Source: a bacterium (GTDB lineage Bacteria; CG03). From it: a stretch of DNA of 32,571 bases. Below the pieces are notes generated by a model. The model searched no databases. It was given only the letters and a program-made list of their open reading frames with translations, and had not been told where the DNA came from. Positions 17,844-26,145 of this stretch are shown one piece after another. Where the stretch lies: NCBI GenBank assembly GCA_013791675.1, contig VMTI01000154.1:1-32571 (forward strand). Reading direction: 5' to 3'. Position 1 is the first letter of the stretch; each line of letters starts with the position of its first letter. A program made the translations under genes and the position numbers.

Positions 17844-18557
17844 TTATCGGGTTTTGCAGATGTCGGGGAATTTCAGTTTGTGCGCGGCGCTGTCAATTAA
17901 TTCTTTTGCTCTTTTTTTACGGTCGGGTTTCAGAGAGGCCGGTATTTTTCCCGTGTCGGCTATTTTATCCAAAACATCATAAGTTAAACCTATTTCTTTT
18001 TCGTCACTTTGTCCCGGCCACAGCCCCGCGCTCGGGACTTTTTCAATTATGTATTTAGGAATATTGAGTTTAACCGCGAGTTCTCTCACCTGAGATTTCA
18101 GAAGATCTCCCAGCGGGCTCACATCGGAGGCGCCGTCACCGTATTTTGTAAAATAGCCGAATTTCAGTTCTGTCTTGTTGGAAGTGCCGGCGACAAGATA
18201 ATTTTTGCTGTTGGCGAAATAATAAATAACCGCCATCCTGAGCCGCGCTTTCAGATTGCCGCCGGATGCTTTAGAGCTTTTAACGGCGCTTGCAAGTTTC
18301 GTAAGACGGTAAATTTCCGTGAGGTCTATTATGCGGTACGGAATTTTGAATTTGATGGCGAATTTTTTCGCGTCATCAATGTCTTTTTTGAGCGATTCGC
18401 ACGGCAGGATGAGAGCTAGAGTTTTTCCGCGTGAGGCGCGATACGCCAAAACAGCCGTCACTGCGGAATCAATCCCGCCGCTCAATCCGAGCGTGAAACC
18501 CCTGCAGTGCGAGCTTTTGAGCTTATTTTTCAAAAAATTTATTATTATTTTTTCCAT
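17844..18557 (-). CDS. nadE: NAD+ synthetase (NH3-dependent type)
   Basis: GFTLGLSGGIDSAV PP-loop, GTSNKTELKFGYFTKYGDGASDVSPLGDLLKSQV, PSAGLWPGQSDE. Confidence 0.95.
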   Translation of the reverse strand: MEKIIINFLKNKLKSSHCRGFTLGLSGGIDSAVTAVLAYRASRGKTLALILPCESLKKDIDDAKKFAIKFKIPYRIIDLTEIYRLTKLASAVKSSKASGGNLKARLRMAVIYYFANSKNYLVAGTSNKTELKFGYFTKYGDGASDVSPLGDLLKSQVRELAVKLNIPKYIIEKVPSAGLWPGQSDEKEIGLTYDVLDKIADTGKIPASLKPDRKKRAKELIDSAAHKLKFPDICKTR

Positions 18558-18605
18558 GGAGCTTTAATTTTACATTAAATTTTGCTAAAATCAAATACTG
18601 CCGGT

Positions 18606-19565
18606 ATGGCTGAGGATATGGATAAAATACTGATTGTTGAAGATAACCCCGACGGCGCTGAGGTGCTTAAGGACATATTGTCTGCTGAAGGTTACCTTTG
18701 CGATATCGCGCCCGACGGCGTTACTGCCGAGATGAAAGCCTCAATGAACGATTACGGGTTGATTCTGCTTGATATCATGCTGCCGGACAAAAGCGGTTTT
18801 GAGCTTCTGGAGAAATTTAAAAATGATTCAGCCACGTCGCTGACACCGGTTATTATGCTGACGGCTCTCAATGATACGCAGTCGCGAATAAACGGATATA
18901 ACCTTGGGTGCAATGATTTTATTTCCAAGCCCTACAATCACTATGAGCTTATGGCGAGGGTTAAAAATCATATAAGACTGAAAAACGCGCTTGCCGATCT
19001 GGAAGACACCAACAATGTGCTTTATACTCTTGCCTCGGCAATAGAAGCGAAGGACCGTTACACCCGCGGGCATTCAAACAGGGTGAGTAATTACTGTTAT
19101 AATCTTGCCAGGGAACTCGGCTGGAGTGAGTCCGAGTGCGTGGGGATAAAAAGAGCCGGCCTTTTGCATGACATAGGCAAGATAGGAGTTCCCGATTTTA
19201 TACTGACAAAAACCGCCGGCCTGACGGCGGAGGAATATCAAATAATCAAAAACCATCCCGTCCTCAGCGCCGAGATATGCTCGTCGCTGACAAAACTTAA
19301 GGATGTGATACCCACCATAAAATATCATCACGAGCGTTATGACGGAGCGGGTTATCCCGCCGGACTGGCGGGTTCCGCCATACCTTTGGGCGCGCGGATT
19401 ATGGCTGTTTGCGATTCATGGGACGCAATGACTTCGGACAGGGCATACAGAAAGAGAATAAACAAATCGGAAGTCATTAAAATTCTGGAAGCGTGCTCCG
19501 GTAAACAGTGGGACCGCGAAATCGTAAAAGCTTTTATCCGTTTTTTGAAAAATAGTCCCGAATAG
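18606..19565 (+). CDS. Response regulator with receiver and HD-GYP domains
   Basis: ILIVEDNPDG, LILLDIMLPDKSG; HSNRVSNY, LLHDIGKIGVPD, HHERYDGAGYP. Start ATG 18606 or 18618 preferred over TTG 18582. Confidence 0.93.
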   Translation: MAEDMDKILIVEDNPDGAEVLKDILSAEGYLCDIAPDGVTAEMKASMNDYGLILLDIMLPDKSGFELLEKFKNDSATSLTPVIMLTALNDTQSRINGYNLGCNDFISKPYNHYELMARVKNHIRLKNALADLEDTNNVLYTLASAIEAKDRYTRGHSNRVSNYCYNLARELGWSESECVGIKRAGLLHDIGKIGVPDFILTKTAGLTAEEYQIIKNHPVLSAEICSSLTKLKDVIPTIKYHHERYDGAGYPAGLAGSAIPLGARIMAVCDSWDAMTSDRAYRKRINKSEVIKILEACSGKQWDREIVKAFIRFLKNSPE

Positions 19566-21357
19566 TTTTTTCCGCCTGAGGATTTATTCTCACAGCTTTC
19601 CTGAATTCCGAGTCTGATAATTCTTTTTTCCCGTGCGCGCGGTATATCGCACCCAGCAGCATGTGCGCGAGGTAATCGCCGCTTATGTCATAGACATATA
19701 TTGATGACCCGCATATTTTTACGGGCTTTTTTGAAAGAAAATAAGTGAATGGTTTTGTTTGGCCGAAATTGCCGAAATATATGCCCTGCAGATTGGTGGC
19801 GCTTACGGCAAAATATTCTTTCTCTGTATTTTCGGGATTGATAAACTCGTCGGCCTCGCCTACGGGCGTATTCATCATGCAGCCCTGATAGGTAATGCCG
19901 TAATATCGCGGCGAGCCTGAACCGAAATACGAAAGAATAAGCGGCGGCGAACCTTCTTTTTTCCACCACCCCGCGAACTGTTTTAATCCCTGCCCCCAGT
20001 CCAGATTTGAATCGCCGAGGTATTTTATGCCCTGACGCGGTCCGCCGAGAACAAAATTGAAATGGGATATGTAGTCAGGAAAGATACTCAGGTTTTCAAA
20101 AAGAGCAAGCGCTACCATAGCCGCCAGAGCCGGGCCTTTCAGGAGCCGCCGGGCGCGCGAGAAAAAAAGAAAAGCAAAAGGCCATAAGAATAGCGCGTGC
20201 CGTATGCCGATATTGAGATTGCTCTTCATTATAAAAATCAAAAAAGCGGCGGCGGGGAGTATAAAGAAAAGCTCGTCTCTGTTGATTTTCGCGCGGGTGG
20301 CGCTTATGATTGCCGCCATAGAAAGAACAATTCCCGCGAGAGTGCTTTTGATTATAATAGCCAGCGGGAAATAATACGGCCAGCCTCTTACGGAATACAT
20401 GCCGAGCAGATACGCGCTGTGCCCGCGCCTGGAATGGAAAAAGCTGTAAGCTACACCCTTGAGATATGTTTCAGGCAGAAAAGATATTTTTGAAGCGAGG
20501 TTTAACGCTCCGCGTACAAAAACAGGCAGAGAGTTAAGCTCGCCTCCCTTGAAAAAATTTCCGCACACGGGTTCCGCAAACATGTAGGAAAGATTGATTA
20601 TGAAAATTATTATGGGAACCTGAATTAAAAAATGCGCAAGAAATTTCTTTTTGTCTCCGGTGAAGAAAAACGCGCTCAGGTGAAAAGCCATGAAATAAAA
20701 TATGACAGTGTGTTTGGACGCCAGAGCCAGCGACCACAGGATAGATGCCGGCAGAAGATTTTTCAGATTCTGTTTCTTTGTGTATTTCCACAAAAAATAG
20801 GATGCCATTACGGAGAAGGCGACGGACCCGAAATCCGTCGTCACAAGTCTCGCGTGCGCGAGCATATTAGGGGAAAGAGCCAGCATAAAGGCAGCCATAT
20901 TGGCGGCTTTTTCACCGTAAAGTTCCTTCGCCCATCGGTGAATGATGAGTATTAGGGGGATTCCCAGAAGCAGCAGCAGCATGCGCCCGGTAAACAGAAG
21001 ACGTGCCGCGTCATTACCGTTTTTAAAAAATACCGTGTCGGCGAAAACAAAGTCTTTTCCCGGCGACCAGGTGTTTACCCGTATTTCATTTTCCGTTCTC
21101 ACCAGAGACGCTTCATCCGGAAGAACGGCTTTTGTGAAATAAGACGAAAACCCCGCGATGTATCTTAAAAGAGGCGGATGCTCAATTCCGAATCTGAAAT
21201 TGTGGAATTTGTGATAGGCCATGCCGTCGGCAAGATGCAGTGTTTCATCATAGACAGGGGATTTTTTTAACACGCTCATTCCGCCGAGCATGAGAAAAAC
21301 GGCGATGGAAATAATAAGAGGAAGAAAAGAATGTTTGGATTTTTTCGGCTTTTTCAT
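19534..21357 (-). CDS. Membrane glycosyltransferase, PMT/ArnT (GT39/GT83)-like, with short TPR-like C-terminus
   Basis: Multi-TM 607-aa protein; N-terminal DETLHLADGMAYHK and FRFGIEHPPLLRYIAG; C-terminal LGAIYRAHGKKELSDSEFRKAVRINP. Confidence 0.78.
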   Translation of the reverse strand: MKKPKKSKHSFLPLIISIAVFLMLGGMSVLKKSPVYDETLHLADGMAYHKFHNFRFGIEHPPLLRYIAGFSSYFTKAVLPDEASLVRTENEIRVNTWSPGKDFVFADTVFFKNGNDAARLLFTGRMLLLLLGIPLILIIHRWAKELYGEKAANMAAFMLALSPNMLAHARLVTTDFGSVAFSVMASYFLWKYTKKQNLKNLLPASILWSLALASKHTVIFYFMAFHLSAFFFTGDKKKFLAHFLIQVPIIIFIINLSYMFAEPVCGNFFKGGELNSLPVFVRGALNLASKISFLPETYLKGVAYSFFHSRRGHSAYLLGMYSVRGWPYYFPLAIIIKSTLAGIVLSMAAIISATRAKINRDELFFILPAAAFLIFIMKSNLNIGIRHALFLWPFAFLFFSRARRLLKGPALAAMVALALFENLSIFPDYISHFNFVLGGPRQGIKYLGDSNLDWGQGLKQFAGWWKKEGSPPLILSYFGSGSPRYYGITYQGCMMNTPVGEADEFINPENTEKEYFAVSATNLQGIYFGNFGQTKPFTYFLSKKPVKICGSSIYVYDISGDYLAHMLLGAIYRAHGKKELSDSEFRKAVRINPQAEKTIRDYFSKNG

Positions 21358-21358
21358 T

Positions 21359-22213
21359 TTAAGAAAAAATATAAAGCATCACGTTGCCCGCGATTATGAC
21401 GGCTGAAGCTCCCAGGCGGCGGAACCGTTCTTTTTCGCCGAACAGCAGAATGCCTCCAGCCACGGCAATCAGAACGCCGGAGCGTTTGACGGCTATCAAG
21501 TAGGATACTTTTGTCAGGGCGAGCGCCGCCATATGGGTCATAAAAAGTCCGGCGTTTAATATGCCGCAACCGGCAAGATATTTGATATCCGAGCGTTTTA
21601 TTTTGGAGCTGTTTTTAAGAAAAAAGGGTAAGGCCAGCAGCGCTACAAGAGCAGATACATAAAAAGGGTAACTTTCTATGGATGATTTTTCAAGCGCCAG
21701 TTTGTCAAAATTGGCCACAAAAGCCCACACGCCCACTGTAAGGAATGCCCATTTTACGCCTTTTTCGCCGCTTAATTTTTTGAAAGGTTCCGCCAGATTT
21801 TTACCCGCGGTTAGCATATAACATCCGAAAGCTGTCAGCAGCATCGCTGCCCCTGCGGCAGGCGAGGGGAATTCCTTCAGAAGAACGGCCGAAACGGGTA
21901 TGACAAAAAGCGGTGACATCGCAAGAATTGGCATGACGAGAGATGCTTCCGAATGTTTGAGAGCTTTTATGCTTGAATAAAAACCTATGAGATTTCCCGA
22001 TGCCGCCGCGGCCGCTATGGGCCAGAACCCCGCAGCGGGAGCGGGGAATCCTTCTTTGAGCGCCGGAATCAGAAGTATAGGCAGAGAAAAAGCGAAATAA
22101 GAAAATAGGATAACAGAGGGTTCGGATATATTATTTATGTGAAGGTAGCGCACATATAAACCAAGTATGCCGAAAATAATGGCGCACAGGCCCGCAGGAA
22201 GAAACCAATTCAT
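21359..22213 (-). CDS. EamA/DMT-family transporter
   Basis: 284-aa protein with about 10 TM segments in two halves, SLVMPILAMSPLFVIPVSAVLLKE signature-like region. Confidence 0.83.
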   Translation of the reverse strand: MNWFLPAGLCAIIFGILGLYVRYLHINNISEPSVILFSYFAFSLPILLIPALKEGFPAPAAGFWPIAAAAASGNLIGFYSSIKALKHSEASLVMPILAMSPLFVIPVSAVLLKEFPSPAAGAAMLLTAFGCYMLTAGKNLAEPFKKLSGEKGVKWAFLTVGVWAFVANFDKLALEKSSIESYPFYVSALVALLALPFFLKNSSKIKRSDIKYLAGCGILNAGLFMTHMAALALTKVSYLIAVKRSGVLIAVAGGILLFGEKERFRRLGASAVIIAGNVMLYIFS

Positions 22214-22314
22214 TGTTAATATTACAAAAAAGAGTACGAAAGAGGAAAGCGATAGCCATGCGCCGACGCGTTATTTTTTTGCAAATTGCGGTTTATTTAT
22301 TTAAAATTAAAAAT

Positions 22315-23100
22315 ATGACGAAACAGAAAATACTTATAGTTGACGACGATAAAGACGCCAACGATATCGTAAAGAGCTGCCTGGCGGCGTCCGGATACGG
22401 CACCATATCGGCTTTTTCTGCCTCCGAGGCGATAGAATACGCCAGCGCGCTTAAGCCCGACCTTATAATTCTTGATATTAATCTGCCGGACGGGAATGGC
22501 GAGATGGTGTATGCCGCTCTGCAGGCGATGACTGAGACAAAGGGGCTGCCGGTAATTATAATATCGGGAGAGCCTCCATCCAGAGTGCAGAGGATGCAGG
22601 GTATGAAAAGTATCCCGCCGGAGGACATATTTATCAAACCGCTGGATATTCCGGAATTTCTGAAGCGCGTGAACGGTTATCTCGCGGAGAAAAAAAATCG
22701 CGCCGGGAAGAAAATCCTTATAGCGGATGATGATACGTCTATGAACGAGATAATAAAAAAGAACCTTGAGGCCGCAGGTTATGGCACGCTGTCTGTTTTC
22801 GGCGGTTACCAGGCGGTGGATTGCGCCAAAAAGAACAGGCCGGATTTAATATTGCTGGATATAAATCTCCCCGCGGGCAGCGGCGAGCTCGCTTATACCG
22901 TGCTGAAAGGCTTAAAAGAACTGAACAAGATTCCTGTGATAATTGTTTCCGGCGAAGACCCCGCCGTCATCCGCCGAATGCATATAGGAAAGTCAGTGAG
23001 CCTTCAGGATATTTTTCTGAAACCCGTGGATTTCAAAAAGCTTCTTCACAGGATAGGCCAGCGCCTTACGGAAAAAGAAACAGACAATGCCGGCGGGTAA
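22315..23100 (+). CDS. Tandem receiver-domain protein (REC-REC), no output domain
   Basis: Two copies: ILIVDDDKDANDIVKSCLAASGYG...LIILDINLPDGNGE...FIKPLD and ILIADDDTSMNEIIKKNLEAAGYG...LILLDINLPAGSGE...FLKPVD. Start ATG 22315 preferred over 22213. Confidence 0.85.
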   Translation: MTKQKILIVDDDKDANDIVKSCLAASGYGTISAFSASEAIEYASALKPDLIILDINLPDGNGEMVYAALQAMTETKGLPVIIISGEPPSRVQRMQGMKSIPPEDIFIKPLDIPEFLKRVNGYLAEKKNRAGKKILIADDDTSMNEIIKKNLEAAGYGTLSVFGGYQAVDCAKKNRPDLILLDINLPAGSGELAYTVLKGLKELNKIPVIIVSGEDPAVIRRMHIGKSVSLQDIFLKPVDFKKLLHRIGQRLTEKETDNAGG

Positions 23101-23206
23101 AAGCGACGCAAGAAAGATATTGGAATCAATATCGATTTGAAAAAAGTCAAACAGGGGAAAGGGGTATAAAACTAATGAATGCCTTGACAGCAGTGTTTAT
23201 ATTTGT

Positions 23207-23238
23207 AAACATGTGTTTAGGAAACTAAACATATGTTT
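23207..23238. promoter_or_regulatory. Two palindromic operator-like sites, 20 bp apart
   Basis: AAACATGTGTTT (23207-23218) and AAACATATGTTT (23227-23238), in contexts TAAACATGTGTTTAG and TAAACATATGTTTGG; TTGACA at 23184-23189 lies just upstream. Confidence 0.7.
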
Positions 23239-23261
23239 GGTTTTCAGTAAAAGGCGGAATT

Positions 23262-23882
23262 ATGAAATTTTTTAAACCATTGGATAAAATTTTGAATCAG
23301 ACAGCGAAAGTGAGAATTCTCCGTTTCTTGATAAAAACAGGGCCAGAATGGACTGGCCGCCAAATTTCTAAAGAGATTGGAGTAAGTCCGGCAACTTGTC
23401 ATAAGGCGCTCCGGCAACTTTATAACGAAGGGCTACTTTTGTTTCGCAGTGTGGGAGCGGGACATCTTTACAAATTGAATGATGAAAATTATCTCGTGAA
23501 AAAAGTGGTCAGGCCGTTATTTGAACAAGAAGACAGCATCTATCGGCGTTTAAAGGAAATATTATTGGAGCATTTGGGAAGTTTATCGCCACGGAAATTG
23601 GTGTCCGCTGTTGTTTTCGGCAGTGTGTCAAAGAAAAACGAGAGAGCAAAAAGCGATATAGATATTCTGCTGCTTGTAAAAAAAGAAGAAGATAAAGACG
23701 AAATCGAGAAGAGAACGGCGCTTGCCGCTGCTGTAATAATCAGGGAATATGGGAATGCTCTTTCCCCGTATATTCAAACTGTTAATGAATTCATGTCCAA
23801 GAAAAAAAAGAAGCTTCCGGTAATCAAAGAAATATTGAAGAATCATTTTGTCATTGCGGGAAAAGCGTTGGAGGATTTATGA
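23262..23882 (+). CDS. HTH domain fused to MNT-type nucleotidyltransferase (probable antitoxin)
   Basis: wHTH ISKEIGVSPATCHKALRQLYNEGLL; NTase motif GSVSKKNERAKSDIDILL (GS-x10-DxD); aaggcgg ribosome-binding site. Confidence 0.88.
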   Translation: MKFFKPLDKILNQTAKVRILRFLIKTGPEWTGRQISKEIGVSPATCHKALRQLYNEGLLLFRSVGAGHLYKLNDENYLVKKVVRPLFEQEDSIYRRLKEILLEHLGSLSPRKLVSAVVFGSVSKKNERAKSDIDILLLVKKEEDKDEIEKRTALAAAVIIREYGNALSPYIQTVNEFMSKKKKKLPVIKEILKNHFVIAGKALEDL

Positions 23883-24289
23883 CCGCAAAAATAAAACATA
23901 CAGGGGTTGATAGAAATAGATATAAAATTTATTTGAAAAAAGCCTTGGAATTTTATCAAAGCATGATTCAGGCCGAAGACTCAAAAAACTGGAATGCCGT
24001 TGGATTAAATAGCGTCCATTGCGCGATATCTGCTTGTGATGCTGTCGTTGTTTTTCATCTTGGCATGCGTTCTGTTTCCAGTCAGCATAGAGATGCCGTA
24101 GAATTGTTGGATAGCATTTTGATAAAGGGCGCGGATCAAAAATCGGGATTGTTGAATAGGATTCTTGCTAAAAAAAACATTGTTGAGTATGAAGACAGGG
24201 ATTTTCTGGAGAAGGAAGCAAAAGAGCTTATAAAATTGACGACAAGATTTTTTGAATGGGTTAAAGAAATTATACCGGAAGGCAGGTAG
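23879..24289 (+). CDS. HEPN-domain protein (probable toxin/RNase partner)
   Basis: 136-aa helical protein paired by ATGA overlap with the NTase; AISACDAVVVFHLGMRSVSSQHRDAVELL contains R-x5-H. Confidence 0.78.
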   Translation: MTAKIKHTGVDRNRYKIYLKKALEFYQSMIQAEDSKNWNAVGLNSVHCAISACDAVVVFHLGMRSVSSQHRDAVELLDSILIKGADQKSGLLNRILAKKNIVEYEDRDFLEKEAKELIKLTTRFFEWVKEIIPEGR

Positions 24290-24377
24290 CTTTATAATGT
24301 CTATAGATGCGTGAAAGCGGAACTTGCTGCCAGTTTTATGATTGCAAGAGGCGGAGCCATTTTGATATATTTATAAC

Positions 24378-25277
24378 ATGAAAATACTTGTGACAGGCGC
24401 GGCGGGTTTTATAGGGTCAAATCTCACTCTTGAATTAGAGAGGAGATTCCCGGGGTATGAAATCACAGCTGTGGATAATTTTTTTTCCGGATGCAGTGAG
24501 AATCTGAAAAACTTCAAAGGGAAATTTGAAAACAGGGATATATCAAAAGGGCCCGTTCTTTCAGGCACATACGATATAATTTTTCATGAAGCCGCCATTA
24601 CCGACCCGCGATATGATAATGACAAAGAAATGGTTCGCTCAAATATACAGGGATTCAAAAACATAATAGAACTGGCCCGCTCATCCGGCGCGAAACTGGT
24701 TTACGCCTCATCCGCAAGCATGTACGGCAACGGCCCAGCGCCTCAGCGTGAAGATCAGAAAAAAGAAATTTTAAGCGCATACGCCGACAGCAAGCTGGCG
24801 ATGGATGTGATGGCGGAAGAGCTTTTCGGAAAAATGCACATAATCGGCCTCAGATATTTTAATGTTTTCGGCCCCGGTGAGGCGCACAAGGGCCGCCCGG
24901 CGAGCATGATATACCATCTTGTCAGGCAGATGAAAAGCGGAGCGGTGCCGCGCATTTTTAAAATGGGAGAGCAGAAAAGAGACCACATTTATGTGAAAGA
25001 TGCCGTTGAGGCGACAATTCTTGCCGCGGACGCCGGTAAAAGCGGCGTTTATAATGTCGGCACCGGCCTGGGCGTGGATTTTAACGAGCTTATTGCGGAT
25101 ATAAATTCTCTGCTGGGCACATCGCTCAAACCTGAGTATATTGACAATCCCTACGAAGGCACATATCAGAATCACACGCAGGCGGATACAAAAGCCGCCG
25201 AAAAATATCTTGGCTTTAAAGCCCGGTACAGTCTCAGCGCCGGCATAAGAGACTATATTGAAAATTACGGCCTTTAA
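24378..25277 (+). CDS. NAD-dependent epimerase, ADP-glyceromanno-heptose 6-epimerase (HldD)-like
   Basis: VTGAAGFIGSN, AYADSK (YxxxK), GLRYFNVFGPGEAHKGRPASMIYHLVRQ, YNVGTG, YQNHTQADTKAA. Confidence 0.85.
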   Translation: MKILVTGAAGFIGSNLTLELERRFPGYEITAVDNFFSGCSENLKNFKGKFENRDISKGPVLSGTYDIIFHEAAITDPRYDNDKEMVRSNIQGFKNIIELARSSGAKLVYASSASMYGNGPAPQREDQKKEILSAYADSKLAMDVMAEELFGKMHIIGLRYFNVFGPGEAHKGRPASMIYHLVRQMKSGAVPRIFKMGEQKRDHIYVKDAVEATILAADAGKSGVYNVGTGLGVDFNELIADINSLLGTSLKPEYIDNPYEGTYQNHTQADTKAAEKYLGFKARYSLSAGIRDYIENYGL

Positions 25278-25349
25278 ATATCACTGAAATTGTGCCGTAA
25301 TCAGTCACGAAAAATATCCGCCTTACTTCAATCCTGCTGCTATAAAGGG

Positions 25350-25367
25350 CAAGACCTGACCCCATTC
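25350..25367. repeat. 18-nt remnant of the inverted repeat seen at 10849-10926
   Basis: CAAGACCTGACCCCATTC is the exact reverse complement of GAATGGGGTCAGGTCTTG (10845-10862). Confidence 0.85.
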
Positions 25368-25384
25368 ATAATTTTCCGCGACGG

Positions 25385-25413
25385 TTGACAATTGGGACTT
25401 AAAAATATAGAAT
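25385..25413 (+). promoter_or_regulatory. Sigma70-type promoter for fur-feoAB: TTGACA-17 nt-TAGAAT
   Basis: TTGACA 25385-25390, TAGAAT 25408-25413; same spacing and -10 context (AAATATAGAATC) as the promoter at 16993. Confidence 0.8.
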
Positions 25414-25418
25414 CCTAA

Positions 25419-25435
25419 TTGAGAATTAATCTCAA
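25419..25435. promoter_or_regulatory. Fur-box-like palindrome
   Basis: TTGAGAATTAATCTCAA: arms TTGAGA/TCTCAA, resembling the 7-1-7 Fur box TGATAATnATTATCA; between the -10 and the fur start. Confidence 0.7.
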
Positions 25436-25453
25436 TAAAAAATAAAGGTATTT

Positions 25454-25909
25454 ATGAACAAAGAAATAGAAAATAAATTCTGTTCTTATCTCAGAAGTAA
25501 CGGGATGAGATGCACGGCGGAGCGGAAAATTATTTTACGCGAGGTCTTTGCTATTCACCGGCATTTTGATACGGAAGATCTTTTCCGGATTGTCCACCGG
25601 AAAAAAACCGGCATTTCGCACGCTTCAGTGTACAGAACCCTTCCGCTCCTTGTAAAGGCGGGGCTTGTCAGCAGAACCGCCGTCGCCGCGGGTAAAGCCG
25701 TGTATGAACATGTTTATGGTCACCGTCATCATGACCATATGATGTGTATACGATGCGGAAAATATATAGAATTCACAAATGATAAGATTGAAAAGTTACA
25801 GTTAACAATTTGCGCTGAATATGAGTTTAAACCGACATATCACACGCTGCAAATCAAAGGTTTGTGCAGGAATTGCGCGCAGAAAGTTAAAAGGAGAAAG
25901 CAGCGATGA
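25454..25909 (+). CDS. fur: Fur-family metal-responsive regulator
   Basis: GMRCTAERKIILREVF, SHASVYRTLPLLVKAGLV, HRHHDHMMCIRCGKYIEF, CRNC; upstream of feoA-feoB. Confidence 0.92.
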   Translation: MNKEIENKFCSYLRSNGMRCTAERKIILREVFAIHRHFDTEDLFRIVHRKKTGISHASVYRTLPLLVKAGLVSRTAVAAGKAVYEHVYGHRHHDHMMCIRCGKYIEFTNDKIEKLQLTICAEYEFKPTYHTLQIKGLCRNCAQKVKRRKQR

Positions 25910-26145
25910 AGAAAAATCTTATAGAAATGGAAGACGCACAGAAAGGTGTTATAAGTTCGCTTGAGGGCGGGGATTTTTTTCGAAACAAACTGAGCGCCAT
26001 GGGAATTTCCGAAGGCGCCCGGATACAAAAAATAACGGGGCATTTTATGGGAGGCCCTGTGCTTATAAAGGTCAGAAACGCGGAAATCGCCGTAGGCCGC
26101 GGCATGGCGGAAAAGATAATAGTGGAAGTTGAAGAAAGCTTATGA
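25906..26145 (+). CDS. feoA: Ferrous iron transport protein A
   Basis: Small SH3-like protein KLSAMGISEGARIQKITGHFMGGPVLIKVRNAEIAVGRGMAEKI; overlaps fur and feoB. Confidence 0.92.
   Translation: MKKNLIEMEDAQKGVISSLEGGDFFRNKLSAMGISEGARIQKITGHFMGGPVLIKVRNAEIAVGRGMAEKIIVEVEESL

Noticed and set aside
22821-23228. 135-aa plus-strand ORF overlapping the second receiver domain
   Set aside because: Shadow frame of a strongly supported REC domain; Arg-rich composition without domain features.
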